A stretch of 64,000 nucleotides of DNA from JAJYVT01 sp035534455. Lineage in GTDB: Bacteria; Actinomycetota; Acidimicrobiia; Acidimicrobiales; RAAP-2. The DNA is taken from NCBI GenBank assembly GCA_035534455.1, contig DATLRV010000022.1:1-64000 (forward strand), in the 5' to 3' direction. Shown here in pieces: positions 34,380-43,140 of the stretch. The position numbers were made by a program, and so were the translations under genes. The notes under the pieces are model-generated. The model made no database searches and was not told the DNA's origin. It saw only the letters and a list, made by a program, of their open reading frames with translations. Each line of letters opens with the position of its first letter. Position 1 is the first letter of the stretch.

Positions 34380-34799
34380 ATGCGCCCGGCCGACGTCCTG
34401 CCGCACCGCGAGCCGTTCCTCTTCGTCAGTGAGGTGGTCTCGGTGGAGCCGGGACGCCGTGCAACCGGACGCTGGCACCTCTCCGGAGACGAGGCGTTCT
34501 TCGCAGGGCACTTCCCGGGCCGGCCCACGCTCCCCGGGGTGCTGATGCTGGAGTCCCTCGCGCAGCTCGGCGGCATCGCGGTGCTCGCGGACCGGCGCTT
34601 CTCCGGAAGATTGCCGCTCTTCGCAGGGGTCGACAAGGCGCGCTTCCGTCGGCAGGTGGTGCCGGGGGAGACGCTCGAGCTCGAGATCACCGTGGGACGG
34701 CTCTCGGCGCGAGCGGGGTCTGGCCACGGGCGCGCGCATGTCGCGGGCGAGACCGCGTGCGAGGCCGACATGCTCTTCGTCATGGTCGACGGAGGCTGA
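34380..34799 (+). CDS. fabZ: 3-hydroxyacyl-[ACP] dehydratase, FabZ-like hot-dog protein
   Basis: A 139-residue hot-dog fold protein. It has ADVLPHREPFLFVSEVV, then GDEAFFAGHFPGRPTLPGVLM with the catalytic His of the GHFPG-P-PGV motif (about residue 45), and the paired acidic position ESLAQLGG. FabZ removes water from 3-hydroxyacyl-ACP in fatty-acid synthesis. Length and motif order match FabZ, but most actinobacteria use other dehydratases, so the acyl substrate may differ. ATG 34380 follows a TAGCGT element. It lies alone between the S1 protein and exonuclease III rather than in a fab cluster. Confidence 0.88.
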   Translation: MRPADVLPHREPFLFVSEVVSVEPGRRATGRWHLSGDEAFFAGHFPGRPTLPGVLMLESLAQLGGIAVLADRRFSGRLPLFAGVDKARFRRQVVPGETLELEITVGRLSARAGSGHGRAHVAGETACEADMLFVMVDGG

Positions 34800-34803
34800 G
34801 GTC

Positions 34804-35583
34804 GTGCGGCTCGCGACGTGGAACGTGAATTCGCTGGGAGCGCGACTCCCCCTCGTTCTCGAGTGGATGGAGACGAACCGGCCGGACATCTTGTGCATGC
34901 AGGAGACCAAGCTCGCCGACGAGGCCTTCCCGGCCGCCGCGTTCGCCGAGCTCGGCTACGACTCTGCGCATCACGGCGACGGCAGGTGGAACGGCGTCGC
35001 GATCGCGAGCCGGGTGGGCCTCGACCGACCGGTGTGCGGTCTCGGCTCGGAGGAAGATGCCCACGGGTGCCGCATGCTGGCGGCCACCTGCGGGGGCGTG
35101 CGCGTCCACTCCGTCTACGTGCCGAACGGTCGCAGCCTCGACAGCGAGCACTACCGGTTCAAGCTCGACTGGCTCGCACGGCTGCGCGCCTACCTGGCGC
35201 AGCACGCCGATCCGGCCGGCGAGGTCGCCGTCTGCGGCGACTTCAACATCGCGCCGGACGACGCCGACGTATGGGACCCTGCGGCATTCACCGGTGCGAC
35301 GCACGTGAGCGCCCCCGAGCGCGCAGCACTCCGCGAGATCCTCGATTGGGGACTGGAGGACGTCTTCCGCCGTTTCCACCCCGACGGCGGGGTCTTCTCG
35401 TGGTGGGACTACCGTGCGGGGAACTTCCACAAGGGAATGGGCATGCGCATCGATCTCGTGCTCCTGTCCAAAGCACTGGCAGCCCGAGCGGTGTCAGCGG
35501 AGATCGACCGCAACGCGCGGAAGAAGAGCCCCAAGGGCAACAAGCCCTCCGACCACACGTTGGTCGTCGTCGAGCTCGAGTGA
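34804..35583 (+). CDS. xthA: exodeoxyribonuclease III / AP endonuclease
   Basis: A 259-residue Mg-dependent nuclease for abasic sites in base-excision repair. RLATWNVNSLGARLPLVLEW, DILCMQETKLADEAFP (catalytic Glu), VHSVYVPNGR with SEHYRFKLDWL, CGDFNIAPDDADVWDP (Asp/Asn pair), FSWWDYRAGNFHKGMGMRIDLVL and the terminal NKPSDHTLVVVEL (catalytic Asp-His) appear in order. The length is standard. GTG 34804 starts 4 bp after the FabZ-like stop. It is complete, with all active-site residues. Confidence 0.95.
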   Translation: MRLATWNVNSLGARLPLVLEWMETNRPDILCMQETKLADEAFPAAAFAELGYDSAHHGDGRWNGVAIASRVGLDRPVCGLGSEEDAHGCRMLAATCGGVRVHSVYVPNGRSLDSEHYRFKLDWLARLRAYLAQHADPAGEVAVCGDFNIAPDDADVWDPAAFTGATHVSAPERAALREILDWGLEDVFRRFHPDGGVFSWWDYRAGNFHKGMGMRIDLVLLSKALAARAVSAEIDRNARKKSPKGNKPSDHTLVVVELE

Positions 35584-35590
35584 GCTCAGC

Positions 35591-37135
35591 TCAGGAGAGC
35601 TCGGCCTCGATGAGCATCGGGCCCTCTTCCGAGAAGCTGCGCTCGAGGAGCGCGACCAGCTCGTCGGCGGTCGTTGCGTGCTCCGCGGGAACGCCCAGGC
35701 CGCGGGCCAGGGCGACGAAGTCGAGGGTCGGGTCGTGGAGGTCGAGCATCGCCTTGGCACGTTCGCCGTTCCCGGTTGCTCCGACTCTGGCGAGCTCGAA
35801 CTGCAAGATCGCATACGACCGGTTCGCGAGCAGCAGCGTCGTCACGTCCAGGGACTCACGTGCCTGGGTCCATAGGGCCTGGAGGGTGTACATGGCGCTC
35901 CCGTCGGCTTCGAGGCTGAGCACTCGCCGACCCGGCGATGCGACCGCCGCACCGGTTGCGGCGGGGAGGCCCTGACCGATCGACCCTCCCGCAAGGGCGA
36001 GCCAGTCGTGCCGGGGGGCCCCGGCGGTCGCTGCCGGAACCGAGAGCCCGCTCGTGATCGACTCGTCGACGACGATCGCGCCTTCCGGGAGGAGATGGCC
36101 GACCGCGGCGGCCATCGACTCGGCGCTCAGCCGGCCCGTCGGCCGGCCTGGACGGTCCCCAGACGCCCGGGGTGCGGCAGCTGCTGCCCCGAGCGCTGCG
36201 GCGAGCGCCTCGAGCGCGCCGGCGACGTCGTGGCCGGTACCGGCGAGCTCGTGGACGATCGTGCCGTCGGGGACGAGGTTGCTCGGTTTGTCCGGGTACG
36301 CGAAGAACGACGCAGGAGCCCTCGCACCTGCAAGGACGAGGTGGCGCGCCCCGTCCAGCTGCGCCATGGCCATCTCGCCGTAGTACGCGAGCTTCTCGAC
36401 GTGCGGCAGACCCGCCCCGCGGGCGTGCACGGTCGGGAACGTCTCGCAGAGGAGCTTCGCTCCCGTTGCGTGCGCGATCCGCGACGCCGTCTCGAGCCCG
36501 GGCTGGAGCATCGCCGGGCCGCCGATGAGGAGCACCACCCGATCTTCGGACCTGAGGACCTTCGCGACGTCCTCCACGACCTCAGGTGGGACGAGCGGAA
36601 GCCGCGGCACCCCGCGCGGGCGGCCCGGCGCGGCGCCGTCGCTCCACGAGACGTCGGCGGGGACGATGAGAGTGGAGATACAACCGGGCGGGCCGTAACT
36701 GGCGCCGACCGCCTCAGCTGCGTCCGCACCGAGATCCTCGGCGCGCGTGGTGGAGCGCTGCCATGCGGAGGTGGAGCGCGCGAGGCCCCAGAGGTCGGAC
36801 TGGAGCCGGGAGTCGAACCGCTGGTGGTACGTGGCGTGGTCGCCGACGACGTTGACGAGCGGCACGCGGGCGCGGCGCGCGTTGTGGAGGTTCGCCCAGC
36901 CGTTCGCGAGTCCCGGCCCGAGGTGGAGGAGCGTCGCTGCGGGCCGTCCGGTCATGCGGGCGTAGCCGTCCGCCGCGCCGGTCGCGACGCCCTCGAAAAG
37001 GGTCAGCACGGCGCGCATCTCGGGCACGCGGTCCAGCGCGGCCACGAAGTGCATCTCGGAGGTGCCGGGGTTGGCGAAGCAGGTATCAACGCCCGATGCG
37101 ACGAGGGTGCGCAGGAGCGCTTCGGCCCCGTTCAC
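35591..37135 (-). CDS. thiamine-diphosphate enzyme, acetolactate synthase / benzoylformate decarboxylase-like
   Basis: A 514-residue ThDP-dependent enzyme with the three usual domains. The N-terminal PYR domain has DTCFANPGTSEMHFVAAL and LTLFEGVATGAADGYAR with the cofactor-activating Glu, then LHLGPGLANGWANLHNARRA and VVGDHATYHQRFDSRLQSD. The C-terminal PP domain has WLALAGGSIGQGLPAATGAA and LEADGSAMYTLQALWTQARE (ADG in place of the usual GDG). It resembles the 'acetolactate synthase large subunit' group close to benzoylformate decarboxylase and is probably a 2-keto-acid decarboxylase or carboligase. No regulatory small subunit is adjacent. Its start overlaps the FAD-oxidase stop by four bases (37132-37135). 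Confidence 0.82.
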   Translation of the reverse strand: MNGAEALLRTLVASGVDTCFANPGTSEMHFVAALDRVPEMRAVLTLFEGVATGAADGYARMTGRPAATLLHLGPGLANGWANLHNARRARVPLVNVVGDHATYHQRFDSRLQSDLWGLARSTSAWQRSTTRAEDLGADAAEAVGASYGPPGCISTLIVPADVSWSDGAAPGRPRGVPRLPLVPPEVVEDVAKVLRSEDRVVLLIGGPAMLQPGLETASRIAHATGAKLLCETFPTVHARGAGLPHVEKLAYYGEMAMAQLDGARHLVLAGARAPASFFAYPDKPSNLVPDGTIVHELAGTGHDVAGALEALAAALGAAAAAPRASGDRPGRPTGRLSAESMAAAVGHLLPEGAIVVDESITSGLSVPAATAGAPRHDWLALAGGSIGQGLPAATGAAVASPGRRVLSLEADGSAMYTLQALWTQARESLDVTTLLLANRSYAILQFELARVGATGNGERAKAMLDLHDPTLDFVALARGLGVPAEHATTADELVALLERSFSEEGPMLIEAELS

Positions 37136-38592
37136 GGTCCCCCCCGTTCTCGAGCGACCTCTGGGTCCGAGCTGCCGGCGCCGGGCTGCGCCGGTGCACC
37201 GGCTGGCGCCGGCGGGTCGGCGAGGCGCCGCGGGCCGAGGATCCCGTTCGGGTCGAACGCGGACTTGATGCGTCGCATGAGGGCGATCTTCGCGGGATCC
37301 TCCAGCTCGAGCCAGTAGGACTGCTTCTCCGTGCCGATGCCGTGTTCGCCGGACACCGCCCCTCCGAGGTCGTGCGCGGCGCGGAACAACGCCTCGAGGA
37401 GCACGTGGCGGCGCTCGACGTCCGGCTGGAACACCGAGAGGTGCACGTTGCCGTCGCCCACGTGGCCGCACCCCGAGACGATCGCGGCGTGCTCGGCAGC
37501 GAGTCGCGCCGTCGCCGCGAGGAAGTCCGGGATCGCGGCTCGCGGCACCACCGTGTCCACGATGTCGTCGGCGCCGAGGGCCTTGGCCACGAAGAAGACC
37601 CGTTCTCGCGCGGTGATCAGGTTCGCACCGGCGGACGGCGGGAGCACGTAGACGTCCAGGGCGCCGAGGTCCCCGAGGAGCTCGGCGGCAGCCTCGGTGT
37701 CCTCGTCGAGCCGCTCGGCGTGCGCGCTCTCGAGCACCACGACCAGGTACGCCGCCGTCTTCTCGCGGATCTCGTCGGGCACGCCGAGCTCGAGCCCTGC
37801 CTCCTGGACGATCGCCGCCATCGCCCCCGTGTCGAGGTACTCGAGGATGAGCGGCGAGACGCCACCACCCAGCAGCTTGGGAACCGCCGACGCGACGAGC
37901 ACCAGTGTGGTGAACGGCGCGAGCAGCGTGGCGTGGTGCGCGAGGCGCGGTACGAGCTTGAGGGTCACCTCGGTCACGAGCGCCAGCGTGCCCTCGCTGC
38001 CGAGGACCAGCTGGGTGAGGTCGTAGCCGGTGGAGGACTTCACGAACTTGCCGCCCGTCCGCAGGACTTGTCCACCGGGGAGTACCAGCTCGAGCCCGAG
38101 CACGTTGTGGCGCGTCACGCCGTACCGCACGGCACGCATGCCGCCCGCGTTGGTCGCGACGTTGCCGCCGATCGACGCGCTCATCTCCCCGGGGTAGACG
38201 GGGTAGACGTATCCGGTGGTGGCGAGCGCGTCGTCGAGCTGGCGCAACGTCACCCCCGGCTGTACGACCGCGACGTGGTTCTGCTCGTCGATCTCGACGA
38301 TGCGCGACATGCGGTCGAAGCACACGACGATGCCCTCTTCGACGGGCAGGGCGCCGCCGGCGAGTCCGGTGCCGCTCCCGCGCGCGATCACGGGAAGGCG
38401 GGCATCGTCGGCGAACGCGAGCAATTCGCGGACTTGTTCGGTCGTCGAGGGACGGGCCACCGCCAGGGGCCGGACGGGCACTCCGGTGAGCGACTCGTCG
38501 TGGGTGTCGTCCCCGCTGACGTGGTCGCCCGTGGCGACGTTCGCGGGTCCGACGATCGCACGCAGTGACTCGAGGAGATCCGGCGCGCTCAC
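37132..38592 (-). CDS. GlcD-type FAD-linked 2-hydroxy acid oxidase/dehydrogenase
   Basis: A 486-residue flavoprotein. The FAD-binding PCMH domain covers about 40-215: LPVIARGSGTGLAGGALPVEEG, GGNVATNAGGMRAVRYGVTRHNVLG and STGYDLTQLVLGSEGTLALVTE. The C-terminal FAD-oxidase domain ends with SGCGHVGDGNVHLSVF and LGGAVSGEHGIGTEKQSYW. It fits D-lactate/glycolate dehydrogenase (GlcD/Dld) proteins that oxidise 2-hydroxy acids to 2-keto acids. Coupling to a ThDP 2-keto-acid enzyme suggests a shared pathway in which the oxidase makes the keto acid; this is inference. Four-base overlaps link it to both neighbours. The tail is Pro/Ala-rich. Confidence 0.87.
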   Translation of the reverse strand: MSAPDLLESLRAIVGPANVATGDHVSGDDTHDESLTGVPVRPLAVARPSTTEQVRELLAFADDARLPVIARGSGTGLAGGALPVEEGIVVCFDRMSRIVEIDEQNHVAVVQPGVTLRQLDDALATTGYVYPVYPGEMSASIGGNVATNAGGMRAVRYGVTRHNVLGLELVLPGGQVLRTGGKFVKSSTGYDLTQLVLGSEGTLALVTEVTLKLVPRLAHHATLLAPFTTLVLVASAVPKLLGGGVSPLILEYLDTGAMAAIVQEAGLELGVPDEIREKTAAYLVVVLESAHAERLDEDTEAAAELLGDLGALDVYVLPPSAGANLITARERVFFVAKALGADDIVDTVVPRAAIPDFLAATARLAAEHAAIVSGCGHVGDGNVHLSVFQPDVERRHVLLEALFRAAHDLGGAVSGEHGIGTEKQSYWLELEDPAKIALMRRIKSAFDPNGILGPRRLADPPAPAGAPAQPGAGSSDPEVARERGGP

Positions 38593-40421
38593 GGCGTGAG
38601 CCCGCCTTCGCCGGTCGACGCCGGCGGGAGCAGTACCCGCATCCTGGCGAGATGCTCGACGGCGCGGTCGGGCGGCGCCTCGGCGCCCCCCGAGCGGAGT
38701 TCGTCGAGGGTCCGTTCGACGGCCACGATCCACGGGGAGGCGCGCCGCTCCGCCACGTCGTCGGCGGCGGACGCCGCGTTCGGTCGCAGCGCCCAGGTGC
38801 AGGTGAGCTCCTCCTCGGCCCTCGTCATCGCCACGTAGAGCAGTCGACGCTCCTCCGCCTTCGCCGCGGACGATCGGGCCGAGGCGTGGGGGACGAGGCC
38901 GTCGGAAACGCCGACCACGAAGACGGTTCGCCATTGCAGCCCCTTGGCCCGGTGGAAGGTGCTCAGGACGACGGCGTCCCCGGCTGACGGGGGATGCCGA
39001 CCTGTGCGCGTCGGAGGAGGGGTCGGTGCGCCGCCCGAGTCGTCGTCCGAGCCGTGGATCGAGTCGGCGTCGTCCGAGTCGTCGCCCGAGTCGTCGCCCG
39101 AGCGGTGGATCGAGTCGGCGTCGGCGTCGGCCGCGCGAACGGCGCTCGCAACCCTGTCGGTGTCGCGTGTTCCGCGCACGTCGCTCGCGGGGCCGAGCTC
39201 GGACCCCGAGATCCGCGCGGGAACGCGCTCCGCGGCGAGCGCCTCGGCGATCCTCGCCAGCTGCGCGTTCGTGCGGGCGAGCACTGCGATCGACGACCAC
39301 GCCCTCCCGGGGCGGTGGGCGAGCCATGCCTGACGAGCGACCCAGCGAGCCTCCTCCTCGTCGTTCCCGAAGCACGCGACGGTTGGCAACGGGCCATCGT
39401 CACGGGTGGCGGGCGGCGCGTCACGCGAGCCGAGGGCGGCGGTGGCGATCCGCACGACCGGGGCTGCGCACCGGTGGTTCGTCTCGAGCCGGACGACGCG
39501 GGTGCCGGAGAACTCTTCGGTGACCCGCCGGAGCAGCTCGGGGTCCGCCCCGTTCCAGCCGTAGACGGACTGGTTGGGGTCGCCGACGACGAAGAGGTCG
39601 GGCTCTTCGCCCACCAAGAGGCGCAGCAGCCGGTACTGGGCGTCGTTCAGGTCCTGCATCTCGTCGACGAAGAGGTGACGGTGCCACCAGCGGACAGCGC
39701 GGGAGAAGGCGGCGTCCTCTTCGAGGAGGTCACCGGCGTGCGACAGCAGGTCGTCGAGGTCGAGGACGCCGCGGAGCCGCCGGAGGTGCTCGTAGCGCGC
39801 GTACAGGTCGGCGATCCGTGCGGCAGGCATCGCCGCACGGCGCGCGGCGCGCCTGGCGGTCGCTTCGTAGTCCGTCGGTCCCACGAGTCGGGACTTCGCC
39901 CAGCCGATCTCCGCCTCGAGACGGGCGACGTCCCGGCCGACGCTCGTCGGCATCCGGGCGTCCCTTGCCTGCGGTGCGTACCCACGATCACGGGTGCCCG
40001 TGCGACGCCCACCACCCCCGGTTCCGAGCACCTCGGCGAGGAGCTGTCGCCGGTCGGACACGACGGCCGGAGCCCGCTGGCCGTGCTCCTGCCGGTGCTG
40101 GGTGATGAGCCGGAGGGCGGCGCGGTGGAACGTCCCCGCTTGCACCTCACGTCCCACGCCGAGCTGCCATAGCCGGTCGCGCAGCTCCTGCGCCGCCTTG
40201 CGGCTGAAGGTGCACACGAGCCCATGGCTCGGGTGTGCCGTCCCGTCGAGGACGCGCCGGGCAACCCGCAACGTGAGGACCCTGGTCTTCCCGGTCCCCG
40301 CACCGGCGAGGACGCAGACGACCGGCTCATCGGCCAGGACCGCCTCGCGCTGGGACGGCTCGAGGCCGGCCAGGAGCCCGTCGATGTCGGGGTGCGTCGT
40401 GACGTCGGTGGAGGCGGGCAC
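38589..40421 (-). CDS. UvrD/PcrA-like superfamily I helicase with an acidic linker instead of a normal 2B domain
   Basis: A 610-residue SF1A DNA helicase. Motifs: Q-motif LEPSQREAVLA, Walker A AGAGTGKT (39-46), LVCTFSRKAAQELRDRL, FVDEMQDLNDAQY (motif II), VVGDPNQSVYGWNGADPELL (motif III), LETNHRCAAPVV (motif IV), LSTFHRAKGLQWRTVFVVG (motif V) and RLLYVAMTRAEEEL (motif VI). In Rep, PcrA and UvrD a 2B domain of roughly 150-200 residues lies before motif V. Here only about 90 residues are present, and about 427-474 are Asp/Ser-rich repeats (DSIHRSGDDSG, DSIHGSDDDSGG). Start GTG 40421, 8 nt after TAGCGT; longer upstream frames are not supported. Last residues overlap the FAD-oxidase start. Confidence 0.88.
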   Translation of the reverse strand: MPASTDVTTHPDIDGLLAGLEPSQREAVLADEPVVCVLAGAGTGKTRVLTLRVARRVLDGTAHPSHGLVCTFSRKAAQELRDRLWQLGVGREVQAGTFHRAALRLITQHRQEHGQRAPAVVSDRRQLLAEVLGTGGGGRRTGTRDRGYAPQARDARMPTSVGRDVARLEAEIGWAKSRLVGPTDYEATARRAARRAAMPAARIADLYARYEHLRRLRGVLDLDDLLSHAGDLLEEDAAFSRAVRWWHRHLFVDEMQDLNDAQYRLLRLLVGEEPDLFVVGDPNQSVYGWNGADPELLRRVTEEFSGTRVVRLETNHRCAAPVVRIATAALGSRDAPPATRDDGPLPTVACFGNDEEEARWVARQAWLAHRPGRAWSSIAVLARTNAQLARIAEALAAERVPARISGSELGPASDVRGTRDTDRVASAVRAADADADSIHRSGDDSGDDSDDADSIHGSDDDSGGAPTPPPTRTGRHPPSAGDAVVLSTFHRAKGLQWRTVFVVGVSDGLVPHASARSSAAKAEERRLLYVAMTRAEEELTCTWALRPNAASAADDVAERRASPWIVAVERTLDELRSGGAEAPPDRAVEHLARMRVLLPPASTGEGGLTP

Positions 40422-40774
40422 TCTGCGCCACGCTACAGACAGGGCGCGCGCCCCTGTCGTCCTCCGGCCCTGCCCCGTCCGGCGGGCTTCGAGGCGGCGC
40501 CTCCGGCCGGGCCGCAAGCCGACCCTGGCGACAATGGATGGGGTACGCCCGGCGACAGTAGGGTGGCCCGGCCGGCGCCCCCGGGGTGAGCGACCACGAC
40601 CCGGCGAGCGCCCAGCCGCACCCGTCTCCGGCCCAGCCGGGAGCTGACCCTGGCGGGCAGGGGCCGATGCAGGACGATTGGCGGCCCGGACGCCGCGCAC
40701 AACGGGAGAATGCACCAGCACATGGGCACGTACGGGCGTCGCGGGGGGCAGAGCGTGGGAATGAAGAGCTGACG
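40422..40774. other. 353-bp divergent region between helicase and hydrolase genes
   Basis: It holds the helicase -10 element at 40430-40435 on the minus strand and a TAGGGT at 40559-40564 on the plus strand. The hydrolase frame is open upstream from GTG 40586, but codon third positions fall in GC toward the end of that stretch, which argues that it is a leader rather than coding. I see no stable hairpin or known riboswitch. Confidence 0.4.
40430..40435 (-). promoter_or_regulatory. -10 element TAGCGT of the helicase operon (leaderless)
   Basis: On the minus strand TAGCGT ends 8 nt before GTG 40421. It would drive the helicase, FAD-oxidase and ThDP-enzyme genes. Confidence 0.5.
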
Positions 40775-41533
40775 ATGCTGCGCACCTTTGCCGGCGGAAG
40801 GCTCTTCGGCACGCGTACGGGCGACGGCGACCCCGTGGTGCTCGCCGTCCACGGGTGGGGCCGGTCCCACCGTGACTTCGATGCCGTGCTGCGCCCGGTG
40901 GGCCGCCCCGAGCTCGCGGCCGTCGCGGTCGACCTTCCCGGGTTCGGCGCCACCCCGCCCCCGACCGAGCGGTGGGGAGTGGCCGACTACGCGGCGTCGG
41001 TCGCAGCCGTGCTCGACGAGCTCGGTGAGCCCGTCGTCGTGCTCGGTCACAGCTTCGGCGGTCGTGTGGCTCTTCGTCTCTCGGTCGAGCGTCCGGAGGC
41101 GGTGCGAGCCCTCGTGCTCACGGGCTCGCCGCTCCTCCGCCTCGCACCACCGCGCCGGGCGCCCCTCTCGTACCGCGCGCTTCGGACGGCACGCAGGGCG
41201 GGACTCGTGGGCGAGGACCGGATGGAGCGGGCGCGCCGCCGGCACGGATCGGCCGACTACGCGGCGGCGACGGGCGTGATGCGCCAGGTGCACGGCCGGG
41301 TCGTCGTGGAGGACTACGAGGCGGACCTCGACGAGGTCCGTTGTCCCGTGACGCTCGTGTGGGGGGACGACGACGCCACAGTCCCCCTCAGCGTCGCGGA
41401 GGCCGCACGTGCCCGGCTGGAGCGCGGGGCGGGGATCGACGTGGATCTCGTCGTGCTACGGGGTGCCGGTCACCTCGTCCCGCTCACGTCCCCCGGAGCC
41501 TTGCGCGAGGCGGTGGAGCGGCGCCTTCGGTGA
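40775..41533 (+). CDS. alpha/beta-hydrolase
   Basis: A 252-residue alpha/beta-hydrolase. It has VVLAVHGWGRSHRDFDAVLR (oxyanion region), the nucleophile elbow VVLGHSFGGRVALRLS (Ser about 96), VTLVWGDDDATVPLS (Asp) and VLRGAGHLVPLTSP (His). The triad is complete. ATG 40775 is chosen because it follows a GAAGAG ribosome site and leaves a normal-length enzyme. GTG 40586 would add 63 low-complexity residues. Its stop overlaps the next start (GTGA), so it is tied to the MurF-like and Ddl genes. The substrate might be a cell-envelope ester or amide, by context only. Confidence 0.8.
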   Translation: MLRTFAGGRLFGTRTGDGDPVVLAVHGWGRSHRDFDAVLRPVGRPELAAVAVDLPGFGATPPPTERWGVADYAASVAAVLDELGEPVVVLGHSFGGRVALRLSVERPEAVRALVLTGSPLLRLAPPRRAPLSYRALRTARRAGLVGEDRMERARRRHGSADYAAATGVMRQVHGRVVVEDYEADLDEVRCPVTLVWGDDDATVPLSVAEAARARLERGAGIDVDLVVLRGAGHLVPLTSPGALREAVERRLR

Positions 41534-43095
41534 TCGTCGGCCTCCTCAACGAGACGAGCGGCTCGGCATGGGGCACCTACGGCGCGTGCGTGCTCGCTCT
41601 GGTGCCCGCCGGTGCACGGTGGCTCCGTGTCGCACAGCGCGAGCACTACATCGCCGACTCGGCGAGCCGTTTTGCGCTCCGATGGTGGACGAGCGAACCG
41701 GCCAACCTCGCGCTCGGTGCCGTCGCCCTCGCCGGCGTCGTGATCGGAGGGCTGTGGCCGCTCGCCGCGCTCGCGACGGTCGCGGTCGCGGTCGTCGGCC
41801 CGCTCCACCTCTCGGTGCACGGCCGGACGTCGCCACTCGTGCTCACGAGGCGACTGAAGACGCTCGCCGGCGTGTGGGTCCTCTGCGAAGGGGTGCTGCT
41901 CGGGGTCGGGGCCGGGGTGGGCGCCCCCGTCCCGTTCGCAGCTGCGGGCCTGGTCGCGGCCCCGGCGCTGGTCGACGCAGCGCTCCTCGTGACCGCGCCG
42001 TTCGAGCGCCGCGCGTCCGAGCGCTTCGTCGAGAGGGCGGCTGACCGGCTGCGACGGGTGGCGCCGACGATCGTGGCGGTCACCGGCTCCTATGGCAAGA
42101 CGTCCACGAAGAACCACATCGCCCACCTGGTGGCCGGCTCGAAGAGCGTGGTCGCCACCCCTGCGTCGTTCAACAACCGCGGCGGCCTCGCCCGCGCGGT
42201 CAACGAGCACCTCGCCGAGGGCACCGACGTCTTTGTCGCCGAGATGGGCACCTATGGGCCGGGCGAGATCCGCGACCTGTGCAGGTGGTGCCCCCCGCAG
42301 ATCTCGGTGATGACGGCGGTCGGGCCGGTGCACCTCGAACGGTTCGGCTCCGAGGACGCGATCCTCGCGGCGAAGTCCGAGATCACCGAGGGCGCGGCCA
42401 CGGTGGTCGTCAATGCCGACGACCGTCGTCTCGCTGCGCTCGGCAGCGTGCTCGACGCCGCCAAGGACGGCCCGCAGGTCGTGCGTGCCGCAGTGGAGGA
42501 CCCCAACGCCGATGTCCGCGTCCGGGTCGACGGCGAGCGCGTCACGGTCGTGGTCGACGGGGTCGTCGCCGGCGCGCCGGTGACGCTCCGGCCCGGGATC
42601 CAGCCGTCGAACCTCGCCTGTGCCGTCGCCGTGGCGTTGCAGCTCGACGTGCCGCTGGACGCGGTGCTGGCCCGCATCCCCACTCTCCCGGCAGTCGCCA
42701 ACCGGCTCACCGCCGACACGTCGGCCTCGGGGGTCCACGTCATCGACGACACCTTCAACTCGAACCCCGCGGGCGCCCGGGCGGCGCTCGCGCTGCTCGC
42801 TGCCGCTGCCGCTGCCGTCGACGGTCGCAGGGTGCTCGTGACGCCGGGCATGGTCGAGCTCGGTGCCCGCCAGGCGTCGGAGAACGAGACCCTCGCGCAG
42901 GCAGCCTGCGAGGTCGTGTCCACATTGGTCGTCGTAGGGCTCACCAACCGGCGCGCCCTCCTGCGGGGGGCGGCCGGACTCGTGCCCGTCGTCGTCGTCC
43001 GGACCCGGTCCGAGGCGGTCGCGTGGGTCCGCGCAAACCTTGGACCCGGAGACGCCGTCCTCTACGAGAACGACCTGCCGGACCACTACCCTTGA
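41530..43095 (+). CDS. MurF-like Mur ligase with a membrane N-terminal region
   Basis: A 521-residue ATP-dependent ligase. The Mur-ligase core starts at P-loop VAVTGSYGKTSTKNH (GSYGKTST at 186-193). ATPASFNNRGGLARAVNEHL, VAEMGTYGPGEIRDLC, GPVHLERFGSEDAI with KSEI (the carbamylated-Lys position), VIDDTFNSNPAGARAAL and the C-terminal domain follow. These are MurF features, so the reaction may be D-Ala-D-Ala addition. The first 160-170 residues are unusual: instead of the soluble UDP-binding MurF domain they carry four or so membrane segments (ANLALGAVALAGVVIGGLWP, VLCEGVLLGVGAGVGAP). The protein is therefore probably membrane-bound and may use a lipid-linked substrate. It is followed by a Ddl gene. 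Confidence 0.85.
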   Translation: MIVGLLNETSGSAWGTYGACVLALVPAGARWLRVAQREHYIADSASRFALRWWTSEPANLALGAVALAGVVIGGLWPLAALATVAVAVVGPLHLSVHGRTSPLVLTRRLKTLAGVWVLCEGVLLGVGAGVGAPVPFAAAGLVAAPALVDAALLVTAPFERRASERFVERAADRLRRVAPTIVAVTGSYGKTSTKNHIAHLVAGSKSVVATPASFNNRGGLARAVNEHLAEGTDVFVAEMGTYGPGEIRDLCRWCPPQISVMTAVGPVHLERFGSEDAILAAKSEITEGAATVVVNADDRRLAALGSVLDAAKDGPQVVRAAVEDPNADVRVRVDGERVTVVVDGVVAGAPVTLRPGIQPSNLACAVAVALQLDVPLDAVLARIPTLPAVANRLTADTSASGVHVIDDTFNSNPAGARAALALLAAAAAAVDGRRVLVTPGMVELGARQASENETLAQAACEVVSTLVVVGLTNRRALLRGAAGLVPVVVVRTRSEAVAWVRANLGPGDAVLYENDLPDHYP

Positions 43096-43140
43096 CCGCC
43101 GACGCCGGGGGCCTCACCGGCGCACACCAGGGAGCGCACC

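Noticed and set aside
35591..38323. A single 910-codon frame joining the ThDP enzyme to a preceding region
   Set aside because: The upstream part is out of frame with the FAD-oxidase gene and has no sense. The ThDP domain starts at GTG 37135, which overlaps the oxidase stop.
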